A stretch of 56,634 nucleotides of DNA from JBGPHT01 sp041484525. Lineage in GTDB: Bacteria; Acidobacteriota; Terriglobia; Bryobacterales; Bryobacteraceae. This document shows, piece after piece, positions 33,855-43,627 of the stretch. Numbering within the stretch: the first letter of the stretch is position 1; every line of letters begins with the position of its first letter. A program made the translations under genes and the position numbers. The stretch is taken from NCBI GenBank assembly GCA_041484525.1, contig JBGPHT010000033.1:1-56634 (forward strand), written 5' to 3'. The notes under the pieces are model-generated. The model had not been told where the DNA came from. It was given only the letters and a program-made list of their open reading frames with translations, and did not search any database.

Positions 33855-35531
33855 CTAATTGCGCGTGGGTGATGTCGCTTCGTTGACGAACCTGGCCAGG
33901 TCGCCATGCAGTTTGACGAGCGCCTTGTTGTCGGCGTAGGTCATCTGGCCCGCTTCGAAATGACTGACGGTGATGTTGTGGGCCCGGACCTCCGGCGACA
34001 CATTCAGGTGCGCCAGCGTAAACTCGGCCGCATAGAACGGCGCGCTCAGATCGAAGTAGTTCACGGCCACGAAGAGCCGCATATTGGGGTTGCGGGCGAA
34101 AGCGCCGGCCAGGCTCGCGTCGTCGCTCCCGGTGGATGTGAACGCGCCGACGCCGCCGCTCGACAGGTAGAAGATTCCGTTGTTGGCGTTGAAGGTAAGC
34201 TCGCGCTGCAGGTAGGTCTCATATGCCGTCTGGAACCCGCCGGCGAGATTGCTCAGATTGAAGTCGATCGGGGCCGGAGGAGGACCAAAGGCGCCGCGCC
34301 CACCGCGTCCGCCACCGCCCGCTCCCGGTACAAAACCGCTCACCCGCGCATCCGAGCTTGACAGTCCACGGTGCTCGTCGCGCATCAGCTCGGTGTTAAA
34401 GCGGTCCAGGGTAATGCGCAAATTGTTGTTCACGATGAATGCCTTCGAGAGCCCGGTCAGCCGTGAGAGATTCGCGACTACCTTGGTGCGTTCCTCGGGC
34501 GCCATGCGGTCGCCTTTGTAGAGCGCGTGCAGATACTCGCGCGATGCAAACTGGCGCGCCTGTCCCGAAATCTGCTCGGCGCTCATCGCCGTCAATTCGG
34601 GCGACAGCTTCTTGTGGTTCCAGGCGGCCATGATCAGGCTGGGCAGCAGCGTGATGTATTGCGCATCGCCGGCGAGAGCGTCGGCGCCGATCGTCATCGA
34701 TAGCAGCACCACGCCGTGAACCGGGATCTTGTGTTCGTCGAGATAGGCGGCCAGGCCCGCGACCCGGCCGGTGCCAAAATCCTCGCCCGCCAGAATGAGC
34801 GGTGAGTTCCTGCGATTGTATGTATGGACAAAACTTCGCACGAACTCTCCAAGTGAAGCGATGTCGGCGGTCGTATTCCATAAGCTCGGGCCACGGGCCG
34901 GCTGGTCGGGCCGGCTGAATGCGGTGCCCACCGGATTCACGAAAACCAGATCCGCCCGGCCCAGCAGCGTATGCGGATTGTCGACCCATCCGTAGGGCGG
35001 CAATCCGGCAGAGCCGTCATTCATCCACTTCATCCGCTTCGGGCCAAGACCGCCAAACTCCTGCCACGCGGCCGCTACACCAGGCGCGCCGCCCAGGAAA
35101 AACATGATCGGGCGTACGGAGGCGTCGGTGACGCCGTCTTTGGCATACCAGGTATAAAACAGATGGGCTTCCGATTGTCCCGTGGTGGCGTTGCGCAGGG
35201 GCATGTAGCCGGCCCGCGCCGTGTAGGCGAGCGCTTCCCCGTTTATCGTGATCTTCTGGTGGGTTTCCGTGGGTTGGGCCTCGGAAATCGCCGACCCTGA
35301 ACCCGCCGTCGGATCGTAGTTGTAAAACTCGCTGGCTCCAGTACCTCCACCTTCGCCGCCGCGTCCCCCGCGGCCAGCAGCACCCGCGGGCGCACCAGCA
35401 GGCGCTCCGGGCTGTTGCTGCGCGGCAGCGGCTCGCCCGGCTCTACCGCCTTGGCCCCAGGCAGTGAACGATATGCCGAGTGCGATCGCCAACAGGATTT
35501 GTACGTTACGTATGCATTGCATGTGACTCAA
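33855..35531 (-). CDS. S10 peptidase-like protein with replaced catalytic Ser and His (pseudoenzyme)
   Basis: A 558-residue paralogue of the 32286 gene, with the same order of blocks but an altered active site: the oxyanion region FFLGGAPGVAAAWQ, the nucleophile position LAGEDFGTGRV (Asp251 for Ser), and SHFEAGQMTY (Gln529 for His). The Asp in NYFDLSAPFY is kept. The sequence is otherwise intact, with a signal peptide and a Gly/Ala-rich low-complexity insert near residue 30-70 (AGAPAGAAGRGGRGG) and another near 400. Two changed triad residues in an otherwise conserved chain suggest a binding or regulatory role rather than decay. The bases at both positions were re-read on the complementary strand. 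Confidence 0.85.
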   Translation of the reverse strand: MSHMQCIRNVQILLAIALGISFTAWGQGGRAGRAAAAQQQPGAPAGAPAGAAGRGGRGGEGGGTGASEFYNYDPTAGSGSAISEAQPTETHQKITINGEALAYTARAGYMPLRNATTGQSEAHLFYTWYAKDGVTDASVRPIMFFLGGAPGVAAAWQEFGGLGPKRMKWMNDGSAGLPPYGWVDNPHTLLGRADLVFVNPVGTAFSRPDQPARGPSLWNTTADIASLGEFVRSFVHTYNRRNSPLILAGEDFGTGRVAGLAAYLDEHKIPVHGVVLLSMTIGADALAGDAQYITLLPSLIMAAWNHKKLSPELTAMSAEQISGQARQFASREYLHALYKGDRMAPEERTKVVANLSRLTGLSKAFIVNNNLRITLDRFNTELMRDEHRGLSSSDARVSGFVPGAGGGGRGGRGAFGPPPAPIDFNLSNLAGGFQTAYETYLQRELTFNANNGIFYLSSGGVGAFTSTGSDDASLAGAFARNPNMRLFVAVNYFDLSAPFYAAEFTLAHLNVSPEVRAHNITVSHFEAGQMTYADNKALVKLHGDLARFVNEATSPTRN

Positions 35532-35608
35532 CCTCTATTCGGGCTCGAAAAGTACGCAGGCAGCCATTTTACAAGAGCGGCGGCGCTACTACCAGCTACG
35601 GACGCAGA

Positions 35609-37306
35609 TTACCGCGCAATACTTCCGGAGAACGGCGTCTGTTCCACCTTGTCCCGGCCCTCGGTGATGAGGACGGTCCGGTTGACCCCTACGTTTGTCC
35701 ACGACTGCTTCTCTCCGGTTGGCCAGCGCACCTCGATCCGATCGACTCGATCGGCTTTACCGATGCCGAAATAGAGAGTGAATGCGCTCTGCGAGTAATA
35801 GCTGCCGCCGCCTAAAACGTCGGCGATCTGTTTACGGCCGTTGGCTTCGACCGTGCATCGAGCACCGATGGCGCTGCGGTTCGACCGCGTCCCGGTCAGC
35901 GCGATCGCAATCGCGTTCTGTCTCGGGCCGACGTTTTTGAGCAGAGTAGGCCGCTCGTTCATATTGACGATGAGGATTTCCGGACGCCCGTCGCCATCGA
36001 GGTCTCCTGTTGCCAAACCCCGCGAAGGGCGCGTGGGCGTGAAGCCGGGACCGGCTGAAGCGGTCACGTCGGAAAAACGGCCGTTGCCGAGATTGCGATA
36101 GAGCAGGGTCTTCTGCTGATAGGTTTCGCCAATCGGCGAGCGGTCGATTTCCGGATACACGTGCCCGTTGGCCATGACCAGGTCGGGCCATCCATCCTCG
36201 TCGATGTCCAGGAACGCGATGCCCCAACCCAGCAGTTGATTCCGCCCCAGCCCGGACTGTTCCGAGACGTCTTCGAAGAACTTGCCATCTTCATTCCTGT
36301 ACAGCGATGGCCGGTCGCCGGAGAAATTAGTTTTCGCGATGTCGAGAAGCCCGTTGCCGTCGTAATCCGCGACCGCAATTCCCATGCCGGCCTGAAGGTG
36401 GCCATCGGCATTGTAAGCGACACCCGCTGCGTCCGCGCGTTCTTCGAAGGTGCCGTCGTGCTTGTTGCGGTAAAGAAGGCTGGGAGTCTGGTCGCAGGCG
36501 ACATAGATGTCCGGCCAGCCGTCGTTATCGAAATCCGCGACGACTACGCCGAGGGCATACCGGCCGCCGGGCGCGAGGATTCCGGCTTTCTCCGAGACAT
36601 CCGTAAAGGTGCCGTCGCGGTTGTTGCGATAGAGCGCATTGTGGGCGGTAGGCAGTCCCAGCGGACCGCATACGACCACCATCCCCTTCCACTCGCAGTT
36701 CTGGCTGCTTCCGGGCTTCGGAGTTTTATTCAGATCCAGGTCGACATAGTTGGCGACGAAAATATCCAGATAGCCATCGCCATCGTAATCGATAAACGCA
36801 CAGCCGGACCCCCAGCGCGTGCCGGTGACAGGGAGGTGGGCGGGATCGGTGATATCCGCGAATCGTCCGTTGCCCAAATTCCGGTAGAGGCTGTTGTGGC
36901 CGTAGTAGGTGACGAAAAGATCCGGATGACCGTCGTTGTCGAAATCGCCAACGCACGCGGCTTGCGCCCAACCGGTACGCGTCAGCCCGGCCTGCTGGCC
37001 CACTTCGGTAAAGTGACCCTTGCCATCGTTGCGGTAGAGTTGCGAGCGGGTTGGCGGCGCGTTGGGGTCAAGCGTAGTTCCATTCGCGATGAAAACGTCG
37101 TTGGCCCCGTCTCCGTTGTAGTCGAAGATCGCGGCCCCGGTGCCGGTGCTTTCGAGAATGAAATCCTTTTTGTACTTGCCGCCGAAGGTGTTGGGAACCG
37201 TCAGACCCGACTGTGCGGCGATATCGACGAAGCGGATGCCGGGGGTGTCCGCTAGTAGAAGAAAGGAGAGAAAGGCAAACGCACCGGCCCCGAGCCACTT
37301 CATCAT
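35609..37306 (-). CDS. CRTAC1-type VCBS/FG-GAP repeat protein with ASPIC/UnbV C-terminus
   Basis: A 565-residue exported protein: signal peptide (FAFLSFLLLADTPG), then repeated calcium-binding FG-GAP units of the form FDYNGDGANDVFIANG, GDFDNDGHPDLFVTYYG, IDYDGDGYLDIFVANY and VADFDNDGWPDIYVACD, and a C-terminal ASPIC/UnbV-type domain (DRIEVRWPTGEKQSW, about 510-540). The DxDxDG loops bind calcium. Such proteins sit on the cell surface of Acidobacteria, often beside TPR or multiheme proteins as here. Its start codon directly follows the stop of the heptaheme gene (TGA then ATG), so the two are translationally linked. Function is binding or assembly (inference). Confidence 0.92.
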   Translation of the reverse strand: MMKWLGAGAFAFLSFLLLADTPGIRFVDIAAQSGLTVPNTFGGKYKKDFILESTGTGAAIFDYNGDGANDVFIANGTTLDPNAPPTRSQLYRNDGKGHFTEVGQQAGLTRTGWAQAACVGDFDNDGHPDLFVTYYGHNSLYRNLGNGRFADITDPAHLPVTGTRWGSGCAFIDYDGDGYLDIFVANYVDLDLNKTPKPGSSQNCEWKGMVVVCGPLGLPTAHNALYRNNRDGTFTDVSEKAGILAPGGRYALGVVVADFDNDGWPDIYVACDQTPSLLYRNKHDGTFEERADAAGVAYNADGHLQAGMGIAVADYDGNGLLDIAKTNFSGDRPSLYRNEDGKFFEDVSEQSGLGRNQLLGWGIAFLDIDEDGWPDLVMANGHVYPEIDRSPIGETYQQKTLLYRNLGNGRFSDVTASAGPGFTPTRPSRGLATGDLDGDGRPEILIVNMNERPTLLKNVGPRQNAIAIALTGTRSNRSAIGARCTVEANGRKQIADVLGGGSYYSQSAFTLYFGIGKADRVDRIEVRWPTGEKQSWTNVGVNRTVLITEGRDKVEQTPFSGSIAR

Positions 37307-39637
37307 TCAATGGGCTCCGAGTTGCTGCAGCGCCCGAGTCGCCTGTTGGACAATCGCCGCGTCGCTCCCTTTGGCAGCTTGACGCAGATGAATCGTGGCA
37401 TCAGTTACGTTCCCCTGAGCGGCCAGCACATTCCCCAATCGTAAGTGGGCCCGGCTTGAATCGGGCTGCAATTCGAGCGCTCGCCGATATTCTCCTGCAG
37501 CTTCGGGCAATTGCCGTTTCCTCTCAAAAAGTCCCCCCAGCAATTCGTGGACTTCCGCCAGATTACCGTCAGCGCGTACCGCAGCCTCGGCACGCTGCTG
37601 AGCTTCGTCGAATCGATTGGCGCGGGCGAGCGCCAGCGCATAATCGTAAAGATGCGGTGCAGAGCCGGGACGCAGGCGAATCGCCCTTTCGAAATTGTAC
37701 ATAGCTTCGGCTGTTTCGCCCTTTTCGGCTAGAATCCTGCCGGCCAGATCCCACGCATCCTCATCGTAGGGATCGATGCGAAGTGCGTCACGCAACGCAA
37801 GCTGGGCTCGATCCCGCTGCCCGGTTTTCAATAGAATTTCGGCGAGCTTTCTGGACTTCTCCGGCAAACTCGGATCGAGTCCGATCGCTTTTTGAATCTT
37901 GTCGATCGCCTCGGTCATGCGCCCTGAACTCGAATCCAGTGTTCCATACCGGTACCAGGTTTCCGGGTCGGAGGGCGCAATCTGAATGGCTCTCTTCAAT
38001 ATTTCCGTGGCTCGCGAGGATTCCCCGGAAGCCTGCAGTGCGCTCGCCAGTCCTCGCAACCCCCTCAACGAACGCGGACTCAGCCGAACCGCTTGATCGT
38101 ATGCCGCGACGGCTTCCCGCTGTTCCCCAGTGCCCTGCCAGGCATCCCCGAGCACGATATAGAACTCGGCCTCGCGCGGTTTCTGTCTTTCGATTTCGCG
38201 CGCCAACTCCGGTAGGCCAGCCTCTACATTATTTCCGAGCCCCACTTGCGCCACGGCGCGGTAGAGCGCGTTCTCGTCCGTTTTAGGAATCGGGGACGGA
38301 TAGTATGGCACGACTTCTCCGTGGTAATCCTCGGCTGAGCGTTCGGGCAATTCGGCAAGCAGGTTTCCTGGAGGCCGGCGCTGGATCAGATGGTCGGTCA
38401 TGATCATGTGCGGGGTATCCTCCGCGCGCCGCTTGGGCATGTGGCACGTAATGCAATCGGTCGCGGCCGGGTGCTTGCCGGATGAGATCAGGGAATCGAG
38501 CGCTCCGATTGAGCCCTGCTCTGTGGCATGGCACTGCCGGCAGATGGCTGAATAGTGGTTCGTTGCTTCCTGGCCGCGCGGTGCCCGATGCGGATTGTGA
38601 CAGGTTTGACACGTCAGCCTGCCTTCGCTCCCGGCAAAACACCTGGACTGACGTAGCCTGTATACGGAACTCACCGCCTCGAACTTGTCGTCGTGTCCTG
38701 TACCGGGTGCATGATCGAAGAACAGTGCGAAGTCCTCGATCGGCTCTCCGGGGACGAAGGAAAAAGGACCTCGGTTGAATCTCTGTATGACAGCCGGAAT
38801 CCGCCCGCTCGTGGTCTCGAGATGGCACTGCATACACACCTCCATCTGGCGTTTGGAACTGAGGCGGGCGGGATTCACGATGCTGCCGCGAGTGTCTGCC
38901 GCCTTGGAGCCGGCGGTCCCGGCGGTGCGAACGTGCTTGCCGCCCGGTCCGTGACATCGTTGGCAGTCGATCCCCGCAGGCAGGTCGCCGAGGAAGACAG
39001 GGTCGCTACCCGTCGCTACGTGACCCGCAGGTATACGCGGAATTCCGTTGTGGCAAAACATGCACTTGTACGCGATGAAGCGGCGGGTCCGCGGGAGATC
39101 GGAATCGGAGCCTGGCGACATGGCCCAAGAACCCGCTGACGCTGCCGGTTTGGAAGGGTTGCGTTGCTGGTTCGGGTCCGGATACCAGCCCAACGGGAGC
39201 TCGATGAGGGTTCCGGCGGACGTACGATGCAGATAGGACCGCGCGTGGTTGCCCGAGCCCAGGACGTAGTCCACCCTCATCTCTTCGACGTTCGTTTCCC
39301 GTCCCGCAAAACCGGTCTGCCAGCGCCGCTGATAGAATTCGCCATCGCGCCGAACCATTGAGTAGTGAGTATCGGACAACGCGTGAAAGAATTCGTTGTG
39401 CCCCGTGTAGTCTTCCAGGGTGTTCTCGGGAGTCGGGCGAAAAAAAGATCGGCCCATGCCGGTCTGGCGGTAGTCATCAGCGAGTTTCCGATGACACGCG
39501 GCGCACACTCGGGCGTCGACGTATTCGGCGTTTCTGTCGTCCGGATTGGCCTGGACCGGCCTGGGCAGAGAGGCATATATCAATAGGGCGAGGCATCCTG
39601 CCAGGACCAGCTTCCAAGGTGACCGAATCCGTATCAA
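37307..39637 (-). CDS. Heptaheme cytochrome c/TPR protein
   Basis: A 776-residue exported protein. After a signal anchor (LVLAGCLALLIYASL) come seven CxxCH heme motifs: CAACH, CMFCH, CQRCH, CMQCH, CQTCH, CRQCH and CITCH, all in the N-terminal half. The C-terminal half (about 440-776) is a run of TPR units (EAVAAYDQAVRLSPRSLRG; EIAPSDPETWYRYG-like, ALRIDPYDEDAWDLAGRILA). The N-terminus therefore carries electrons and the TPR part probably docks a partner, the likely candidate being the abutting CRTAC1 protein. Role in redox processing at the cell surface is inferred. Immediately upstream (39638-39883) is a 246-nt divergent promoter region for the TonB receptor. Confidence 0.93.
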   Translation of the reverse strand: MIRIRSPWKLVLAGCLALLIYASLPRPVQANPDDRNAEYVDARVCAACHRKLADDYRQTGMGRSFFRPTPENTLEDYTGHNEFFHALSDTHYSMVRRDGEFYQRRWQTGFAGRETNVEEMRVDYVLGSGNHARSYLHRTSAGTLIELPLGWYPDPNQQRNPSKPAASAGSWAMSPGSDSDLPRTRRFIAYKCMFCHNGIPRIPAGHVATGSDPVFLGDLPAGIDCQRCHGPGGKHVRTAGTAGSKAADTRGSIVNPARLSSKRQMEVCMQCHLETTSGRIPAVIQRFNRGPFSFVPGEPIEDFALFFDHAPGTGHDDKFEAVSSVYRLRQSRCFAGSEGRLTCQTCHNPHRAPRGQEATNHYSAICRQCHATEQGSIGALDSLISSGKHPAATDCITCHMPKRRAEDTPHMIMTDHLIQRRPPGNLLAELPERSAEDYHGEVVPYYPSPIPKTDENALYRAVAQVGLGNNVEAGLPELAREIERQKPREAEFYIVLGDAWQGTGEQREAVAAYDQAVRLSPRSLRGLRGLASALQASGESSRATEILKRAIQIAPSDPETWYRYGTLDSSSGRMTEAIDKIQKAIGLDPSLPEKSRKLAEILLKTGQRDRAQLALRDALRIDPYDEDAWDLAGRILAEKGETAEAMYNFERAIRLRPGSAPHLYDYALALARANRFDEAQQRAEAAVRADGNLAEVHELLGGLFERKRQLPEAAGEYRRALELQPDSSRAHLRLGNVLAAQGNVTDATIHLRQAAKGSDAAIVQQATRALQQLGAH

Positions 39638-39812
39638 ATGCCCACGCTCCCTGTGCTTCTTGCTACCCGGCGTTTACCTTGAACATAACATCAACCCATT
39701 AGGGAATTCCTGAGTGAATCATGACCCGGAATTAAGGCAGTCGAGCGTACGCCCTTGAGCTTCCGGGACTTCGGCGTCCCAGGGGTCACCTTAACGGTCC
39801 ACCTTTTGGGGG

Positions 39813-39841
39813 TTGACTCCGCTCGCCGACGGTGATAGCAT
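39813..39841 (+). promoter_or_regulatory. Sigma70-type promoter for the TonB-dependent receptor
   Basis: TTGACT (39813-39818) and TAGCAT (39836-39841) with 17 nt spacing lie 42 nt before the start codon; GGGGGGG is the likely ribosome site. Confidence 0.5.
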
Positions 39842-39883
39842 CCCCCGGAGTCTACCTTAGCCACGCGTCTTGGGGGGGTCTGA

Positions 39884-42800
39884 ATGCACCGCGACTTTTC
39901 AGGGCTACGAATTGCCCTGCTTACTTTCGTTCTTGCGTGCGCAGCGTATGCGCAACGCGATCTTGCAACTCTCGTAGGAACCGTTTCCGATCCGTCAGGC
40001 GGTATTATCGCCAACGCGAAGGTAACGATCGCCGAGACCGGAACCGGACAGGTGTACGCACTATTGACCGGCAGCAGCGGAGATTTTGTGCGTCCGGCAT
40101 TGAAACCATCCACCTACTCCGTCACCGTTAGCGCACCCGGATTCAGGACATCCGAGCAGAAGGATATCATTCTGAAGGCCGGTGAGCGAACGGGCGTTAA
40201 TTTTACGCTGACCGTAGGCGACGTGGGGCAGACGGTGGAAGTCACCGCAGGGGCACCCTTGCTCCAGACCGAAAGCACTCAGGTTGGAGCGGCGATGAAC
40301 ACCAAAACGCTGACCGATGTTCCGCTTGGCGGGCAGCGCAATTTCGCCTATCTGGCCCGCCTTTCTCCGGGTGTACTTCCGGCTGAGCCCGGCGCTCGCG
40401 ATGCGGCCAACGGCGGTTTCTCCGCCGGCGGCGTGCGCGGAAACGGTCAGAACAATTTCCTGCTGAACGGTGTCGATAACAATGTCAACACGATCGACTT
40501 CCTGAACCAGACCTCTTACGCGGTAGGGCCCTCGGTGGAAGCCATCAGCGAGATGAGCGTCCAGACGAACGGCTTTAACGCCGAGTATGGCCGCGCGGCC
40601 GGTGCGGTCATCAACGTAAATCTCAAGTCGGGCTCCAACGGATTGCACGGCAGCCTTTTCGAAATACTGCAGAACCGGCAACTGAACGCCAACAGTTGGA
40701 CCAACAACCAGGCGAACAAACCGCGCGGGCCATACATCCAGAATCAATTCGGCGGAACTGCGGGCGGCCCTATCGTCAAGAATAAGTTATTCATCTTCGG
40801 CGACTACCAAGGGACCCGCATCGCCTCATCCGGCGGCATCCAGGGGCTCGGCTTCACGAATAGCAATGCCACGGTTCCCACTGCGGCGATGAAGGCGGGG
40901 GATTTTTCGAGCATCCTCGGCGCCGCCGCCACCGGCACGGACGCCAATGGAAACCCGATCGGCTTCATCAAGGGCGCTATCTACGATCCCGGGTCGACGG
41001 TCGGGCCCGCCACCGCGCCAATCTCGCGGAACGTGTTTCCGGGCAATAAGATCCCGGCAAACCTATTTGATCCAGCCTTCAATAAGCTCCTGCAACTATT
41101 TCCGAACCCGAACCAGACCATCATTACCGGCAGCCAGCCGACAGGCGATTACTTCTACAACACGGCCGGCTCACAACAAACGGACCAGGGTGATCTTCGT
41201 GTCGACTATCGGCTCAGCGACAGCGACAGCCTGTTCGGTTCCATGAGTTGGGGGAACACCAATAAGAGCAGCGTTGCGCCGTTCCCGGGAGCTCTCGACA
41301 GCAGCGGATTCAACGGCACCGGCGAACTCGACCTCAACCGCAACGGACAGATCAGCTACACTCGCGTCTGGAAACCGACCATCGTCGCCGAAACCCGCGT
41401 GAGCTTCACTCGCCTCGTAACGTCGCGCGTTGGCGCCAACCCAGACACGGATTTGTTCAAGCAGTTTGGTATCGGCGGGTATAATCCGACCACTGCCTAT
41501 ACAGCCAATGGCGGCCTTCCGAACATCAATCCCGGCGGATATACGGGATTCGGCGGCGCGCAATGGGGACCCACTCTCGAATACAACAACGTTTGGGACT
41601 TTGTCCAGAACGTCGCCATCAGCAAGGGGTCTCACGCCATTAAAATGGGCGCGGAGTTCCGGCAGGTGAAGTTTCCATTCTTCCAGGTGCCCGCTCCTCA
41701 CGGGATCGTCAACTATAGCGCCAACCAAACTGCCTTCCCCTCGGGGAGGTCGTCGTCGCTTGGGCCAAATGTCGACGCAGTTACGGGTGACTCCGTCGCT
41801 TCCGCACTGCTGGGGCAGGTGGATAACGCTTCGATTTCGACGACAAACTTCATTTCGTCCCAGAAGGTCGCTTGGGCCGGCTATGTTCAGGACGACTGGA
41901 AGGTCTCGAGGAAACTGACTGTCAACATCGGGATGCGCTACGAACTTTGGTCGCCGATCGGGGAGAGATTCGGGAGACAGGCGAACTTCGACATGCAGAC
42001 CATGACTCTCTATATCCCCAAAGGCAAGCAGCAGGATTTAGCGCTGCCGCCGAATTTCGCGGCTGCGTTCCCCAACGTCAAAGTGTCTCGCGGAGAAGTA
42101 TCCAACTACCTGATCCCCTGGGACAAATTTGATTTCGGTCCGCGTCTCGGACTTGCCCTGCAATTAACCAGCAAGACGGTGATCCGCGCCGGCTATGGGA
42201 TTTTCTACGGTGGCGAGGAAAACCAGGGCGGCAATCCGAACCGGGGTGAAGGCATACCTTTCAACGAGACGGTCCAGATGAATCGGACGCAGGGGATATC
42301 CAAATACATAGGTGTGTCGGATGTTGCCTGCACGGGTTGCAATTTCATGCCCGGCGCGCTGACAGGTGGTTTCCCGGCGAGCCCGTTTACGCTGAATGCC
42401 AACATCCAGTTCCGCGGCGTCCAACCTGACTTCCGTAACCCGCTGGTGCACAAATGGAACTTGATCGTGCAGCGGGAGTTGCCCGGTGGTGTGGCTCTCG
42501 AAATCGGCTATGAGGGGAATCACCAGGCGCATCAAGTGATCCTCGGAAACACCGATACCTTCGCGAACTTCGGTACGACGAACGGTGCGTTCACCCAGGA
42601 TACCCAACGGTATATCAACGCGGGGTGTCCGCCGCCAACGTGCCAGTCGGTTGGCACGGGCCTTCAGATGACCGTTTCCAACGGCTTCGGCAACTATGCG
42701 GCAGGTTCGGCAAAGCTCGAGAAGCGCTTCTCGAAAGGCTTGCAGTTCCTGACGGCATACACCTGGAGCCATGCATTGGCGAACGCCGGAACACCGCTCA

Positions 42801-43438
42801 GCGGATCGAGCAATATCGGCTTCCCCGATCCTACAAACTGGGGTTCCGGATATGCCAGCGCTTCGTGGGACATCCGGCACAGTTTCACTAGCGCGTTCAA
42901 TTACGACCTGCCATTCGGTAAGGGCAAGCGGTTGGGCGGCAATATGAATCGCGCCGCTGACATCCTGGTGGGTAGCTGGCACGCCAATGGTCTTCTGACG
43001 CTTCGCACTGGTGTGGCTTACGGCTTGAACGGCAGTTGTCAAGGTGTTTGGGGCAGATGCGAGCCGGATGTGGTCTCCGGATTCGGTGCAGACCAGGCGC
43101 CTTCCGCTGGACGCACGCCGAACCAGTGGTTCGACATCAACGCTTACAAAGTTGCCGCGCCTCTGACGGGCGGCAACCTGGGCCTCCAGGCTCTCACAGG
43201 TCCGCCCACCAGGACACTCGACTTCTCATTGTTCAAGGATTTCAACGTCACTGAACGCTGGAAGCTCCAGTTCCGCAGTGAAGCGTTCAATATCGCCAAC
43301 ACTCCGCTCTTCAGCCTACCCGGCCTGAATGTGACCGACTCGAAGGCGCTGGGTGGCAACGGTAACTTCGGCAAGATTACGAGCACCCAGACGGGTACGG
43401 AGCGCCGCTTGCAGTTCGCGCTTCGGCTGTCGTTCTAA
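39884..43438 (+). CDS. Oar-type TonB-dependent receptor
   Basis: A 1,184-residue outer-membrane protein. Signal peptide (IALLTFVLACAAYAQ), then a carboxypeptidase-regulatory-like domain (about 27-105; LVGTVSDPSGGIIANAKVTI), a plug (about 120-240; GGVRGNGQNNFLLNGVDNN and VINVNLKSGSNGLHGSLFE) and a long beta-barrel ending in an aromatic residue (LQFALRLSF). Acidobacteria carry many such receptors, probably for carbohydrate or peptide uptake; the substrate is unknown. A good promoter precedes it, and a strong terminator (43464-43492) follows. Confidence 0.95.
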   Translation: MHRDFSGLRIALLTFVLACAAYAQRDLATLVGTVSDPSGGIIANAKVTIAETGTGQVYALLTGSSGDFVRPALKPSTYSVTVSAPGFRTSEQKDIILKAGERTGVNFTLTVGDVGQTVEVTAGAPLLQTESTQVGAAMNTKTLTDVPLGGQRNFAYLARLSPGVLPAEPGARDAANGGFSAGGVRGNGQNNFLLNGVDNNVNTIDFLNQTSYAVGPSVEAISEMSVQTNGFNAEYGRAAGAVINVNLKSGSNGLHGSLFEILQNRQLNANSWTNNQANKPRGPYIQNQFGGTAGGPIVKNKLFIFGDYQGTRIASSGGIQGLGFTNSNATVPTAAMKAGDFSSILGAAATGTDANGNPIGFIKGAIYDPGSTVGPATAPISRNVFPGNKIPANLFDPAFNKLLQLFPNPNQTIITGSQPTGDYFYNTAGSQQTDQGDLRVDYRLSDSDSLFGSMSWGNTNKSSVAPFPGALDSSGFNGTGELDLNRNGQISYTRVWKPTIVAETRVSFTRLVTSRVGANPDTDLFKQFGIGGYNPTTAYTANGGLPNINPGGYTGFGGAQWGPTLEYNNVWDFVQNVAISKGSHAIKMGAEFRQVKFPFFQVPAPHGIVNYSANQTAFPSGRSSSLGPNVDAVTGDSVASALLGQVDNASISTTNFISSQKVAWAGYVQDDWKVSRKLTVNIGMRYELWSPIGERFGRQANFDMQTMTLYIPKGKQQDLALPPNFAAAFPNVKVSRGEVSNYLIPWDKFDFGPRLGLALQLTSKTVIRAGYGIFYGGEENQGGNPNRGEGIPFNETVQMNRTQGISKYIGVSDVACTGCNFMPGALTGGFPASPFTLNANIQFRGVQPDFRNPLVHKWNLIVQRELPGGVALEIGYEGNHQAHQVILGNTDTFANFGTTNGAFTQDTQRYINAGCPPPTCQSVGTGLQMTVSNGFGNYAAGSAKLEKRFSKGLQFLTAYTWSHALANAGTPLSGSSNIGFPDPTNWGSGYASASWDIRHSFTSAFNYDLPFGKGKRLGGNMNRAADILVGSWHANGLLTLRTGVAYGLNGSCQGVWGRCEPDVVSGFGADQAPSAGRTPNQWFDINAYKVAAPLTGGNLGLQALTGPPTRTLDFSLFKDFNVTERWKLQFRSEAFNIANTPLFSLPGLNVTDSKALGGNGNFGKITSTQTGTERRLQFALRLSF

Positions 43439-43463
43439 ACAGGTAAAGAGTCACTTTGAGCAG

Positions 43464-43492
43464 AGCGGTCCGCTTCGGCGGACCGCTTTTTC
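43464..43492 (+). terminator. Rho-independent terminator of the TonB receptor gene
   Basis: AGCGGTCCGC-TTCG-GCGGACCGCT is a perfect 10-bp stem with a stable UUCG tetraloop, followed by TTTTCTT. It lies 26 nt after the stop. Confidence 0.95.
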
Positions 43493-43606
43493 TTGCCTCG
43501 TCCGGGAAATCTGTGAACACTGTTCCTTGGTAGACTGCTTTTTGCGCTGGTTGTGGCATCTCCTCTCATAACCCAAGGAGGCCTAACATCTTGGGAAGTG
43601 TCGCGT

Positions 43607-43620
43607 CCAATTCGAATTGG
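43607..43620. repeat. 14-bp perfect palindrome upstream of ADOP permease
   Basis: CCAATTCGAATTGG lies 7 nt before the permease start and overlaps its ribosome-binding region (TTGGAG). It could be an operator or could simply sequester the ribosome site. Low support. Confidence 0.35.
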
Positions 43621-43627
43621 AGTTCAC

